Below, piece after piece: positions 26,701 through 38,672 of a DNA stretch of 64,000 nucleotides. The notes beneath the pieces were generated by a model that was given only the letters and a program-made list of their open reading frames with translations, searched no databases and was not told the origin of the DNA. The translations under genes and the position numbers were made by a program. The stretch lies in assembly GCA_030549775.1 (NCBI GenBank), contig CM060177.1, positions 27,771,014 through 27,835,013 on the forward strand, read 5' to 3'. This stretch comes from Tamarix chinensis. Its lineage: Eukaryota; Streptophyta; Magnoliopsida; Caryophyllales; Tamaricaceae. Every line of letters starts with the position of its first letter. Positions within the stretch are counted from its first letter, which is position 1.

Positions 26701-28223
26701 ATGTTGCTCGGCAAGGTAGATAGGAGAAGAAAAAAGAGAGGGTAGGGGAACGATTTCCTTGGTAAGAAGGGTCTATATATGAGGTATAACATGAAAGGAA
26801 AAATACCAAACAAGAATATAGGGTAGAAGAAGCAAGGTCGATGCATAAAAGATGCTGGAAGTCACCAAAAAATCGGCTTTGCTGATTTTACAAAGCTGGT
26901 CAGGAAGCAAAAGTTTGGTTATGAATAAGCTTGAAGGAGTTATACTTTAGGGATTTAAATTACATGGATTCGTAGTATGCAATGCAATATTTTCATATAA
27001 ACAAACAACAAAGGAAATGAATAAGTAGAGAGAGAGAATGAGTTGCTACAAGATGGAAAGTAATCAACTTTGTACTATGCTACAATCCATGATTTTATGT
27101 GTGTTTTGAGATAGGAATGCACAATTTGGCAAAGATAGAGTAGAATATGATATGGTGGAGTGTGGATTGAGTTTTTGGTTTGACCTTGGCCTCGCTTGAG
27201 TTCTAGGATTAGGGGTGTAAGAGAGATGATAGGCTATGGTTGAGTGTGTAAGAGAAATAACATAGAATCATGATTATGGTGCTAGTTGCACTTTTTGGGT
27301 TGGGAGAAATGTAACCAAGTTACAAATCTGATTTGGTTTGCTTAGGAGAATATTTAGGATTGAAATATTAGTTATAGGATTGGTTACAATTTATTTTAAT
27401 TAATTAAATTGCAAGAAAGTCTAATAATGAGCACTTATTGAGAAAAATATCACTTGAATTCTAAAAATTATAAAATTTATGAAAATGTTAGGAATAATCT
27501 TAGAAACTCAAATATATAAAAATATTATGTATCGGAGTAGGTTTGATCCTTGACGGATGGGAAAACGATCAAAAATGGCAAAAATGGATAAGTTGCGGAA
27601 ACACGTTTTTTCGTAGATTCACAAAACGAATAACGGAGGTTTAAATTATCACGTATTGATGTAGAATATTTTTATAAAATTAAATATATAAAAATATTTG
27701 GTCTTGGAACTTATTTGATGACCAACGGATTAAAAATAGAAAAAACGGCTAAAATTGTCTAATCGCGTAAATGAATTTTTCTGTAATTTGGCGATTTGGA
27801 AGGAAAGGGTAAAACATAAATGAATAGAATGGATGGATGAACTCAAAAATATTTTTAGATTGATTCAAAAATTTTGAAGGGATCAAAAAGAGTGAAAACA
27901 TAAGAATCGGAAGAATTGCAATAAATGTGTTTTACGCACACAAGAGAAATAATCGACGAAATGTCTAAAACTTTACATGAACGGAAATACATATTTTTAA
28001 ATGAAAATTGAAATCATATGAATATTAAAAATCATAATCATGAACGAATTTATCTAGAACGATCCGCAATGACAATAATTAATTAAATTCAAAATATAAA
28101 GTCAAAATCGTCAATAAATCCATAAAACGAATCAAAATTAAAATAATTAAATATTTACATCAAATTATGCTAATAAAATAATTAAGCTTAATAAAAATGA
28201 ATTTAAAAATACAGGGTATTTCA
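23747..28223 (-). mobile_element. Solo Gypsy-type LTR ('I'), 4477 bp
   Basis: It starts TGTAACACCCTGAAATTTAC and ends AATACAGGGTATTTCA, with near-perfect 5-bp target copies TGCAG (23742-23746) and TGTAG (28224-28228). It sits inside LTR copy B of element 'H', whose sequence continues across it (GGGTGTGCTGCAG ... GGGGGCTGGGAGTC). No internal coding region. The minus-strand open frame at 26469-26846 has hydrophobic low-complexity content and no recognised domain. Orientation is inferred from resemblance to the other LTRs. Confidence 0.82.
24864..25160 (+). repeat. 25-26-bp tandem repeat with higher-order structure
   Basis: About eleven units of the form GGCATTAAAGCCGAACC plus a variable 8-9-base tail, with a truncated twelfth. 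The unit tails run ACCATTCC, ACCAACCC, ATCGATTCC, AACTGATTC and then the same four again, so units 2-5 and 6-9 form a repeated block of about 102 bases. It lies inside solo LTR 'I'. Confidence 0.9.
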
Positions 28224-29460
28224 TGTAGTGGGGGCTGGGAGTCAATGGTGATGGATGCGAAAGGAGGCGATGGTGGACGCTGGGGTGGTTGGGCAAGTGA
28301 GAGCTGGGAGGTTGTGGCTGGAAGTGGAACAGTGTTGTTGGCAGGTGATGGTCAATGCTGGGAGTGGAAGGCGCATGAGGAGAGGAGTCGGCCAGGGACT
28401 AAGAGGGTGAGGGAGGTTGGTTAAAAGAAAAAAGAACGGGGTAAAGAAGGAGAGTAGAGGGATGTTTGGTTGGTGAAGGAGTGTGTCATGTGCTTGTGTA
28501 TGTATAAAAATGCAGAGGGGTTTGGTGTGCGTGTGTGTGTTTATGTATATAGATGTATATATAGATAGGTTGAGTGTAGTGACTTAATGAGGGAGAGAGG
28601 GAGTTGGATAGAAAATATATATTATTTTTATTTTTATTTTCATTTTTATTTTATTTTAAGTTTAGTTTGGGTAGGCTAAGGTATAGGGTAAAAATATATC
28701 AAAAAATATATTTCAATATCAGGTAGGTTAAAAAGGAACAGAAAGAGTAATAAAAAAATCTAGGATAAATTTTTGAAAATTATTTTTTGGTTATAGATCA
28801 AAAGATTATTAGTAAAATAATTAGGATAAGATTTACAGGTATAAACTAGGATTAAATTTAATAACCCAATTTCTATCAAATTTCAACCTGATTAAATTTA
28901 TATCTAAACCGTCGTAATAATAGACATAATAATAATCTGCTTAATACTAAACCTCCTAAATAATTATTACCACTAATCACATATAATTATTAATTTATAA
29001 ATAAGCTTTCTAAAAATGAGGTATTACAAGCAAGGGGAAGTGGGTTGGGTGACCCAAAGGGGAAAGAAGAGAGGAAAAAGGAAGAAGGAAGGAAAAAGGA
29101 TAAGGAAAAAAAAAAGAAAAAGGGAAAGAGAAAAAGAAAAAGGGGGAAAATAAAAATAAAATAATTTTTTGGAAGTAGAGTATTTAATTAATTAGATGGA
29201 TAAATTATTTTAATGTATTAATTGAATTAAAAGTTAAGATAAGGGTAATTTTAGTAAAATATGGGTTTGAAAAATCATTTAAATAAAAGCGTATGATAAA
29301 ATAAATATATATTTATTTTAATTTATTAAATAATCATATCCATTTTTATAAATCGATAGCCAGCAAAATTATGAAATTAATAATTTAAAAAATTAATTTA
29401 TCCCAAATGAAGATTAATTATTAATTTATAGGTTCTAAAACTTTGGGATATTACACTTAT

Positions 29461-31390
29461 ACATGCTTAGAGACCATTGTTATTTGAAAAGGATACAACT
29501 CGTAGTTAGGGATTTATTATAAATTTTATGCATGGTTGTGTGTGTTGTCATGTTGTTATGAATATGTTGATAATGACATGTTATTAATTTTATGATGTGA
29601 TAATGTTGTATCATATGATGGAAATTGAGTAAGATGAGAATGCATGCACTTATACAGTATTGATATGAGAAGTCTTATAGTATGGTATATGGTATTGCAA
29701 TGTGCGTTTGATAATTTATGGCAAGTGAAAAATGATTATGGTTAAGATTTATGGTGGTTTAATACATAGAGGATTGATAAATAATGATATCAGACTTATA
29801 AGTGTTTCAACGTAAATGATGGATGTTTTGGCATCCTTAAGGGTATTTTGGTCAATATGAGTTAAGTACAAAATATTTGATAGCTTAATGTGTTAAATGG
29901 TTTAAAATATTCTAATTATATTATGGTAAATAGTTGTAGTAATTACGAATGGCCTAAGTGCCATAAAAAGAGAAAATGACTTAAATTGGGAATAATGACT
30001 CAAGAGGGAATGTTATTATTTTATGTGTAATACTTTAGAGTTAGACCTTGATTTCTGGATATATTGTTAATATTAGAATTTTAGGAATGTATATTAAATT
30101 TGGTGATTATATTATCCTTATGGAGAACATTATATCTAACTTGTGAAATTAGGGTTTTATATGGGTTATAAATAATATCTCTAGATATAGGGTTGTTAAA
30201 ATATGTATAAGAGGTAGGAGTTAGACCTTGATTTTTTTGATATGTTGAAAATGATAATATTTTAGTAATGCGTGCAAAATGGGTGGATAAAGAAGCATTC
30301 TAGGGGAAGTTTTTATTATATTGTGAAATTAGGGTTTCTTATGGAAAATGTAGCCTTTTTCCTTAGAGAATGATCCAATATTTGTGTGGTTGTATTTTAT
30401 GTGTTTAGATAACTATTTGAAGTTGGATTATGTGTTTGTATATCTATATGTGTTTCTACATGATGTTTTTTAATAAATGATAGTGAATAAGATATTAATA
30501 ATTTCAAGTGAGATCACATAAATTTAAAACAATGTGTAGGGTCCATTCCATTTGCTTAATAACAATGGCTAGATGCATTTTTTCCAAGGGTGCTTCAAAA
30601 CATTCCACCAATTTAAGAATAGTGACCATGAGTATTTTGTTTTCTTTTTGAGGTGAAGAGTTTGTTCTACCGGCTTAATATAACAATGGTTAGACACATT
30701 TTACCTTGGGTGATGTTTCCATCTGTTTCATCGAATTAAGAATAGTAGGGTCCTAATCTCGACGTAAATAAGAAAATGGCTAATGATATTATATTATGAT
30801 AGAAAAATGTATTTAGTTATTATGTTGCATCATATCATTTTTAAGCTTTTCTCTTGATGAATTCTTTATGTGGTCTTACATATTTGCACCTTTTCTTGAT
30901 TGTATTATCATCTTACTCAATGAAAAGTGTACCGATCATCCTTCTTATGGGTGTTGATCATTCTCATGATTAGATAACCCAACTGCTTTTGTGCATTTCA
31001 ATGATGAATCATTGGATGATTTTTCTGCTTTTGATATTTTACTTATGGAGGAATGATTTTTTTATGTACCATGTGTTGGATGTAGAGTCATGTTATTTGG
31101 CTACTTGGTTTTATCTAAATACCTTTTTGGACTCTCAACCCATATGAGCCTTTTGATGTATTTTGATATTGTACTTTGAGTTAAACTCCAAACTCTTATC
31201 TATGTTTATGAAAGATTCCCTTATTTTCTATTTATCTTTTTTTATGTCCTACTCGTTTTTCCTTGCAATCTATGCAAGGGTGGCATAATAAGCTAGATTT
31301 ATATCAATTACAATGGTAATGCCTATTTATGTTGATATTAAACTTTAGCTAAAATAGATTTTTTTAGTAGTAAATTTTAGAGTGATATAT
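29461..31390 (+). mobile_element. Right piece of duplicated LTR 'D'
   Basis: It resumes after the CTTAT duplication and parallels 3458-4944: shared GTTAGACCTTGATTT, GTGAAATTAGGGTTT, TCCATT(C)CAT..AATAATAGTGG-like and TTTAGTAGTAAATTTT segments in the same order. It contains roughly 500 extra bases (about 29500-30020) absent from LTR 'C'. It ends at AGAGTGATATA, where 'C' has the clean GGGATATTACA end. No gene seen. Confidence 0.65.
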
Positions 31391-31439
31391 ATTAACTCAA
31401 AAATAATACATTAAAATAGACAGTACTATAAAAACGGAA

Positions 31440-31700
31440 AATAATAATGAGACATTAATAACGGTGGTTCAAAAACCGTTGTCAAACGTGTGAAAATTAA
31501 TGTGTGGGACTGTTTTGATAACGGTTATAATTCAAAACCGTTATTAAAAGGGCAACGTTAAAATTTGCATAGATGTTTTAATAACAATTTTACTTAAACT
31601 GTTATTAAAAGAGGTTTTAATAACGGTTCATATAAGAACCATTGTCAAAAATCCGAAGGTTTTAATAACGGTTCTCTCAGGAACCATTATTAAAACTCCA
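31440..31700. repeat. 5' subterminal AATAACGGTT inverted motifs, CACTA #2
   Basis: Repeated AATAACGGTTNNNN...AACCGTTATTAAA pairs, each able to fold as a short hairpin. Equivalent arrays are at 35660-36095, 56750-57035 and 59040-59290. Confidence 0.8.
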
Positions 31701-32020
31701 AAATCAAACTTTTATTTCGCTCAATTCTATTTCGTGCCAAAAGTTTCAGACTCTCTGCACCTTCATTCTCTTACTCTCCTTCTCCTTGCAAACCCTCGCA
31801 CCACCACACCGTGCATCACCACTCCGGCTCCTCTCAAGTAAGGGAAACCCTCGCACCGCCAACTCTCCACCACGCCTTTGCCATTGTCAGCTTTGCATGT
31901 GTGTGCTGTTATTGTTCCGAAGCTAGCTAGCCAACACTTATACCTTCATCCTCCATCGTGTTTGTAGCTAGATCACTTTATGTATGTGTTTGTTCTTCCT
32001 CTTGTAACTTTTTATCTACT

Positions 32021-32056
<36 letters not shown>

Positions 32057-32511
32057 TGCATGTTGCTACAGAGTTTTGTTTGTTTGTTATTGAAAGATTG
32101 CGGTTTGTCGTTCGAAAATGTGTTGTTGAATGTGTTGGTTGAAAATGTTGCTGTTTGTTGTTGAATTTGTTGCGTTATTGTTATATATTTACAAATGCAT
32201 GTGTTGACCGAGACCTTTACAAATATTTATTATATGAATGTGAGTGTAGAATTATATACATTTTCACTCATAAAAACTATATATATATACACACATTTTC
32301 ATTAATAAGTATAGGACACTAGCAATAAGATATAGGAAATGTCATATAATGAAATGAAAATATATTTTACATATGCACATCATTAAATGAAAATTTCAAT
32401 TAGAGATGCATATGTTAATGATTGCTATTTGATGAGGATTAAATAGATATATAAAATAAGGAATATATAAAAGTGAAAAATTAAATAGAGAGAAATAATT
32501 GTGTATGATGA

Positions 32512-32513
32512 TG

Positions 32514-32561
<48 letters not shown>

Positions 32562-32574
32562 TATATATATATAT
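32512..32574. repeat. (ATA)n/(AT)n microsatellite
   Basis: About sixteen ATA units running into AT units, upstream of the coding part of CACTA #2. A shorter (AAT)n/(AT)n occurs at the matching place in the sister copy (58147-58210). Confidence 0.95.
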
Positions 32575-32904
32575 TATGGTTTAATTACAGTTAGCTAGGT
32601 TTAGAGATTAGGGTTTTATGAGATTTAGGTTTAGGTTTTATTATAATAAATTATGGTTAATTAGCTAGGGTTAGGGTTTATCATTTATTATGGTTAATTA
32701 TGGAGGTTTAGGGTTAGGGTTAGTATTAATATCTTTTTGGTAACGTGTTAGCATGGCTCGTATATATATATATATATAATAATATGATACATTTGAGATT
32801 AATTCTTTCTAAGCATGATTCGTATCAATAATATAATGGTACAATATGCTCAATACATGACATTCTAACATTATTTATTTATTTATTTATTTATTTGTAG
32901 AGAT

Positions 32905-35348
32905 ATGGCCAACAAAAACATTGATAGGGACATCAGTGATAAAGACGGAAAAAGAGGACCTAAGATTATAAGAATCATCATAGACATGAGGAATAGAGGA
33001 GAATTAGTCAAGTTGGGATGCAATACTTACAATCTTCCCATTGGCCCTTACTCAGACACGTTCTTAACTTACATTTCACTTGTGACCCGTAACCGTGTTC
33101 CTATCTCCTATAATAATTGGAAGCAGGTTCCAAAGGGTCATAAGGAGCATATTTGGCAGGAAATCACGGTAAATATACTATTTTATGTAATCATTTTTGT
33201 ATTTCAAATGTTATTAATTTTATTACATTAACATCGGTATACATCTACATGTCTTATTTTGCAGAGAGTGTTCAATGTCCCAGAGATTAGGAAGAAATGG
33301 CTTCTTAGACATTGTGGGGAGCGTCTAAGAACATTTAGGTCATATTTAGCTCATAGGAAAATGTATATAAAGAGGGATGGATCTCTATGGCAAAACCCAC
33401 CCAAACGATACGGTTTCATCGATCAAGAAAGTTGGAACCAATTTATTACATATTGTCTTACGGGTGATTTTAAGGTACTTGTTAGATAACAATTAAACTT
33501 TTTGTATCGATCCCAGTATTAGGTTTAATATTGAAATAACCATGTCACTATGTTTTGGCTAGTCACATAGGAAAAAAGTACCCAAAATAAAGAGATTGAA
33601 AAGCAAAATAAATACCGGCATAATATGGCTCGCAAAGGCTATGCCGGACTTGAAGAGGAGTTGGTATGCATTTTATGATTTATCTATTTATATGTAAATG
33701 TTGAATTTTATAATAATATTCTTAATTAAGAATATTTTTTGATTTGTAGCTCCTAAATACAAGGCCGGTGAGTATTGACACTCTAATCATTGGCAGTGGC
33801 ACTTGCCTTGTTATAAAGAGGGCGATGGGGCAACCACATTACTAGAAGCTCATGGAAGCTTCGTGGCTTGGCCTGTTGATCAAATACGTCTCACTACTGA
33901 AGAGGTATTGACATTCGACATCTTCATTACACCTTGTTTAGTAGTTACACTATTCATACCTTTTTCATATATATATTTATATGCTTAATACATATTTTGT
34001 TTAATATTATTAATTAAGGAATCAAAAAAGAAGACTGCTCCTGCTAGTAAAACCAAGAGAAGTACTAGCAGAACAAGCAACACAAAAGAAGGCACTACTA
34101 AAGGAAAGAGAACTAAATCTGAAAAATTAGTTGCCCCACAAAAGATTCCTTCTTCAGATCAAAAAAACAACCTCCACCAACAATAGCGTTATTGTATTTT
34201 TATGCCCAAAACTACCTCAAGGACAAATATATTTTCATTGATTATCATCCTGAGTGTGTTGGAAGGGACGATGCTACTTACATGGTATCGATGGTTGACA
34301 TAAGTGGCATTTATAATCAGGATTAGATGTCAACCATGAGTGTTGTCGTCTATGTCACGTAAGTATTATTTCATTTTGAGATTTTTGTACAATTAGAATT
34401 TTTATGACCTCTTATATGAGTTATTAGTTATTAACAAATATGCATTGTTTTTGTTGTCCATAGGTTGGTAGCTAATCGCGCTGCGATGGAGGGAATGTTG
34501 TCCTCTATTGTGTTTGTGTTCCCATACTACATAGCTGACGGTAGTACAATAAGAGAGGGTAGACACATAAACTATTTAGCGGATCGCATTTTGATTGAGG
34601 GACACAACAAGCTCTATCTCATTCCTCACCTCGCAACTGAACATTGGGCTTGTACACCATACGACCTGATCTTAATAAATTCTATGTGTTTGATTCCCTT
34701 CGAACCTATGATGTGCCTTTTGAAGTCGCTCGTCATGGTGGGAAGGAATTTATCGACATGTTAGTAAACTTTTCACTTCTTACTTCATTAGCTTATTTAT
34801 ACATACATTCTACTAGCTTTCATTATTTGAGGTATATATATGTACTTACAATATTGTGTATCCAACTCTATTTATTAGGGTACTATGGACAGCGTATCAA
34901 AGGAGAGGTGGGAATGGTATCCTAGACCTAAAGAATATTCAATACGAGCCTGTCATAGTAAGTAGGAAGACAACTATTTTGTATTTTATTTTAATTCAAA
35001 TTAATATCTAATAGTTAGAGAGCTAACTAAATTCATTTGACAGTGTCCACAACAGCAAAACAACAATGATTGTGGTACTATGTATGCAGAGCAATGGATC
35101 TGATAGTCCAAAATAGATCGGTCAACATAGATCCAAGCCATGTATGTTTTCTTTTCCATATTTTTCCATTAATGAATCATAACATATATGTTTGGTACTT
35201 GACGTAAGTGCTAACTGTATATTAATCGAAACTTGGGCATTGTAGTTTTTCACCGATGACTATGCACAAGGCCAGCAATACAATGTTGATGATTGATGAA
35301 GTTAGAGACCAATGGGACAAGCACGTGCACTCATTCATTCGGTATTAG
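32905..35348 (+). pseudogene. CACTA-borne gene: plant transposase-associated region plus Ulp1/C48 protease domain, broken
   Basis: Exon 1 is 32905-33168 (donor CACG|GTAAAT), exon 2 33265-33474 and exon 3 33571-33663, all in phase. They give PIGPYSDTFLTYISLVTRN, VPISYNNWKQVPK, LRHCGERLRTFRSYL and ARKGYAGLEEEL, the pattern of the Ptta/En/Spm transposase-associated proteins. Exon 4 (from 33750) contains GSFVAWPVDQI in a shifted frame; a Lys/Ser/Thr-rich linker follows (34020-34180). The C-terminal part is a C48 cysteine-protease fold: His in LATEHW (34642-34644), Asp in FYVFDSLR (34692-34694), Gln in CPQQQ and Cys in NNDCGTMY (35071-35073). His and Asp lie in different frames, and other shifts and stops (for example at 35300) kill the gene. 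Ulp1-like domains are known passengers of plant CACTA and Mutator elements; the substrate is unknown. Confidence 0.82.
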
Positions 35349-37230
35349 GTAGAGATCTATATATTCTACATACATGTTTAGGTTTGTATTTTGTCTATGT
35401 CTTTCAGTCTTCTAGGTTAGATTTATGAACTTTTTACTTTGGGGTGTAGAGCTACCAAGTTGTGGTATGCCTACTAATTTTAATTCTTGAGTATATATGT
35501 CTGGTGTATTAAGACATGCATATTAACTAGAGATTGATTGAAATTATGGTGTGATTGCGGATTTGTTATGAATTGATGTTGTTTTACAATGCAGATTTGG
35601 TAATTATTTGAACATACAACTATGGGTAGGAACAAAACTGCAAAAGCATTAAAAAAACTATAGTTTTAATAACAGTTCTTCTAAAACCGTTATTAAAATA
35701 TAGGTTTTAATAATGGTTCTGATGCAAACCATTATTAAAACCTAGGTTTCAATAAAGGTTTTCATAAGAACCATTATTAAAAATGTACATTTAATCTCAA
35801 ATTTATGCTTATTTAATACGTATTAAGGTTTAATAAATACGTAATCAATGTCTGAAACCCTAATTCGATGATGTTTTAACAACGGTTTTTGTAGTAACCA
35901 TTATTAAAACCCTTTTTTTAACAACGGTTGTTTCTTAAAAACCATTATTAAATATACAGTTTATGCTCATATTGGCGGTTTTTTTTATATTTTTTATAAT
36001 GGTTAGGACCCGTTATTAAAGATTTAATAATGGGCAGTTTAATAACGGTTTAAAACCGTTATTAAAACTATAAAATAACCATTATTAAAACTCCTTTTCG
36101 GGGTAGTGAGATTATAGTGAAAGAGAAAGGAAAGGGTCAAAGATTCCAAAGGAAATATCAAGAGCACTTTAACTCTTTACCCATAAATCCCAACCAATCA
36201 CTCATCCTCGGTAATGAGGTCAAACTTAATAGGATTATCATCAAATACTTGTGACACAACACATGGATCATCTACTCAACTGAATGTGTAGTAACCATTA
36301 AACGGTAATATCAGTACAACTAAGTACTAAGTAACACAACTATAGTAAAGGGATATCATTCACTACTTAAAGCCCATATGTGATTTAAAGCAATAAATCA
36401 TGTGATGACCTAGCAATAACATGGATTAGATATAAAGACAATCATGAAGGAAAAAATAAGGCATCGTGCATATGATAAGGAAATATAGGGCACACAACCA
36501 AATTCAAAACTGCTCATTATATTACATCATCGTGATCACAACCAACTAATTATATTAAACATAAGGACATAACTCATCCAAACCCTCTCAGCAACATCAG
36601 TTCTATCAAGTGTACAAAGACTTTAGCCTAGCTAACCCACTTATAGCATAATTAGAATTTCCAATAATAGGATGCCTAATAAATTAAGTATACACAACTA
36701 CTATAGGGCTTGAAGCTCCTATAGACTAAAGAAGGGTCTCTTTGGATCACAAATAAGGCACCCAAGATCACAGAAGAAAAAATATATATAATAGAATGGT
36801 ACCAAGACCAAACTTAACTTGGATAGCTGAACATATAAATGTAACGAGCCGGACTTAAAAATTGTTCAATCTAAGTGTTAATGCTTTATTAAAATATTAG
36901 CCAAAACATTAAGGTCTACACACATCAGCACTTCACTACCTCATTAATTAATATGGAGTCATTCCATTATTAGGATCCATTATTAAGATGCAACTGATCT
37001 ACAGAAGATCAAGAGTGAACACCAAAATATGGCACAAAGGCTTACCATGACCCAAGTGACATTAAAGCCCAACACTATTTATACCATAGAATGTCCAATT
37101 ATTAACATATGCCAAGAAAGGTCCAAACCATTAGATACTTCACGGTCCATTAATATTCAATTATTCAACAATAAGGGTCAAAGGTCAATAAAAGTCAACA
37201 TTTGACCAAAAGTTAATGGTCAACCAAGTT

Positions 37231-37992
37231 TGTAATACCCCAAATTGAACGGAATGTTATAAAGATTGATATGGCTATTTATATCAACTTGGTATACCTT
37301 TCTTTTGAGGATTATGTCCTAAGAACTCCATAATTAAGCATGCTGGCTGGGGAACAATTTTTAAGATGGTTGACCAACCCGGGAAGTTTTAGAAATTTTC
37401 AAAAAAAAATTATCAAGAAGCGTGTGAATGAGGACAAAGCGCTTTGAAAGGACTCGTGTTGATCTATGAGGCCAACCGATCAATCCGAAATCGCTCCAAG
37501 GTAGACCCTGCATGATCGTATCGATTCAGGGTGTTACAAATGGTATTAGAGTAAAACGGTGACCGTGAGCTAAACTTAGATGAGCTAGTCAACTTCCTAG
37601 CTGAATGATTATTGGAGTAAACTATATTGAGATAGTTAGTAGTTGAGGTGCAACGAGGACTTTGCATTCTCTGTGTGGGGGTGAATGTAATACTCCAAAT
37701 TTAGTGGAATGTTATAAGGATTGATATGGCTACGTATATCAACATGACATACCATCATTTTGGTAATTATGTCCTAAGAACTCCATAGTTAAGCATGTTA
37801 GTCGTAGAGCAATTTTTAGGATGGTTGACCCTTCTGAGAAGTTTCAGAAATTTTCTAAAAAATTTTTCGGGAAGTGCGTGAATGAAAACAAAGCACTCTA
37901 AAAGGATTCATGTTGATCTATGGGACAAGCCAATCAATCTAAAAGCGCTCCAAGGTAGTGCCTACGTGGTCGTATTGATTCTTGATATTACA
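37231..37992 (+). mobile_element. Cassandra-type TRIM retrotransposon, complete, 762 bp
   Basis: Two LTRs, 37231-37538 (308 bp, TGTAATACCCC...GGGTGTTACA) and 37686-37992, flank a 147-bp non-coding centre. The centre starts with a Met-tRNA-type primer site AATGGTATTAGAG and ends with TGGGGGTGAA (polypurine tract). The 5-bp target duplication AAGTT is at 37226-37230 and 37993-37997. Each LTR holds a 5S-rRNA-like segment (about 37314-37390 in the left one: AAGAACTCCATAATTAAGC, then ATGGTTGACC and GGGAAGTTT), the hallmark of Cassandra. It encodes no protein, so movement would depend on another retrotransposon. The unoccupied site survives at about 6284-6305 in the duplicate LTR. Confidence 0.93.
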
Positions 37993-38672
37993 AAGTTAGC
38001 AGTTGATAAGATGTAGAACAAAAGGTCAGTAGCCATCTAAGATTTCAAATATAAGGCCCAAACAATATGATTGAACTAGTTAATACATAAAATAACAACA
38101 ATACCCCTTAAGGTTACTAGACCCATTTTTAAAACCTAAGGAGATGTATTTAGTTAATGGTGATTAAAGGTCCACATTTAACCAATTATTGACCTAGAAA
38201 AACACATTAAATATTGATATTAGGTCCTTCAAATCTTAAGTATGTAAAATACTCAAAATACCCTAATTATACCAAATTACTTATTTTAAGGTTAAAACCC
38301 TAAACTCTATGTAATGCTTCCATTTTCACCAACAAAGAAATTTTCTTTTTAAAATAATTTTTGCAAAAGCAAAAAATAAAATTGCAGGATGTGATGCCAT
38401 CTAATATAGAAAATAGGCTCTCTATAGCTAATCTAAACTTGGTCTAAAACTAAAAGTTATTTGTATATATAGGTCAGGTATTAAAAACACTTAATCTCGT
38501 AATAATACACGACTATATAACACGAGAGAATAGATAAAGAAAAGTGAAAACAGATGACAAAAAAAATAATATTATTATAAACCGAACTCGTCTGTTAATT
38601 TTTCTCATCAATGCACAGAATAGAGAGCCGAGTGGGTCCGAGAGTCGAACATATGTGAACATGTAAAAGTTG

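Larger units (their letters stand above)
16682..29028 (-). mobile_element. Minus-strand Gypsy retrotransposon ('H'), pol deleted
   Basis: Order on the plus strand: LTR copy A (16682-20010), gag remnant (minus), tRNA-iMet primer binding site, LTR copy B (21219-29028, interrupted by a solo LTR). Copies A and B share an extended head: CTCAGTATAAGTCTGG, CAGCATGACTCATATCTC and AAAATGCAGAGGGG-type segments recur in order. Copy A stops near 20010, about 285 bases short of the counterpart end in copy B, and joins directly to gag, so a deletion removed the LTR end with all of pol. Flanks ACAAA (16677-16681) and AGCAA (29029-29033) are only weakly alike, so a target duplication is not secure. Confidence 0.82.
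21219..29028 (-). mobile_element. 5' LTR (copy B) of element 'H', split by a solo LTR
   Basis: It starts TGTACTACCCTCATTTTTAG (adjacent to the primer binding site) and ends AATGAGGTATTACA. Its own sequence is 21219-23746 and 28229-29028, about 3.3 kb. The insertion is 23747-28223. Relative to copy A it also lacks about 150 bases around the insertion point (counterpart of roughly 19355-19510). Confidence 0.8.
8565..29455 (-). mobile_element. Solo Gypsy-type LTR ('G') carrying nested insertions
   Basis: Outer bounds are TCTAACACCCCC (a TG start decayed to TC) and TTTGGGATATTACA. The 5-bp target duplication CTTAT occupies 8560-8564 and 29456-29460. The LTR's own sequence is 8565-11267, 15945-16681 and 29029-29455, about 3.9 kb, in the size range of its relatives here. 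It is interrupted by a CACTA element (11268-15941) and by a minus-strand Gypsy element (16682-29028). No internal domain of its own is present, so it is a solo LTR. The counterpart of the uninterrupted site is AGGTTATACCTGCTTAAAGA near 3450. Confidence 0.83.
31426..36108 (+). mobile_element. CACTA-type transposon #2 with C48 protease gene, 4.7 kb
   Basis: Termini TACTATAAAAACGGAAAAT and CTTTTCGGGGTAGTG are decayed CACTACNNCGGAAA-type inverted repeats; the sister copy at 56721-59320 has the same ends (TACTATGGAAACAGGAAAT / CCTTTCCGTGGTAGTA). Both ends carry many TTTAATAACGGTT motifs in inverted pairs. The 3-bp flanks (CAG / AGA) do not match, so no target duplication is claimed. The former empty site is seen at 5130-5155. 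The body holds a broken multi-exon gene; no TNP2-type transposase catalytic domain is recognisable. Confidence 0.8.

Noticed and set aside
16677..29033. Target duplication ACAAA/AGCAA for element 'H'
   Set aside because: Only three of five bases agree (four with a one-base shift); not strong enough to claim.
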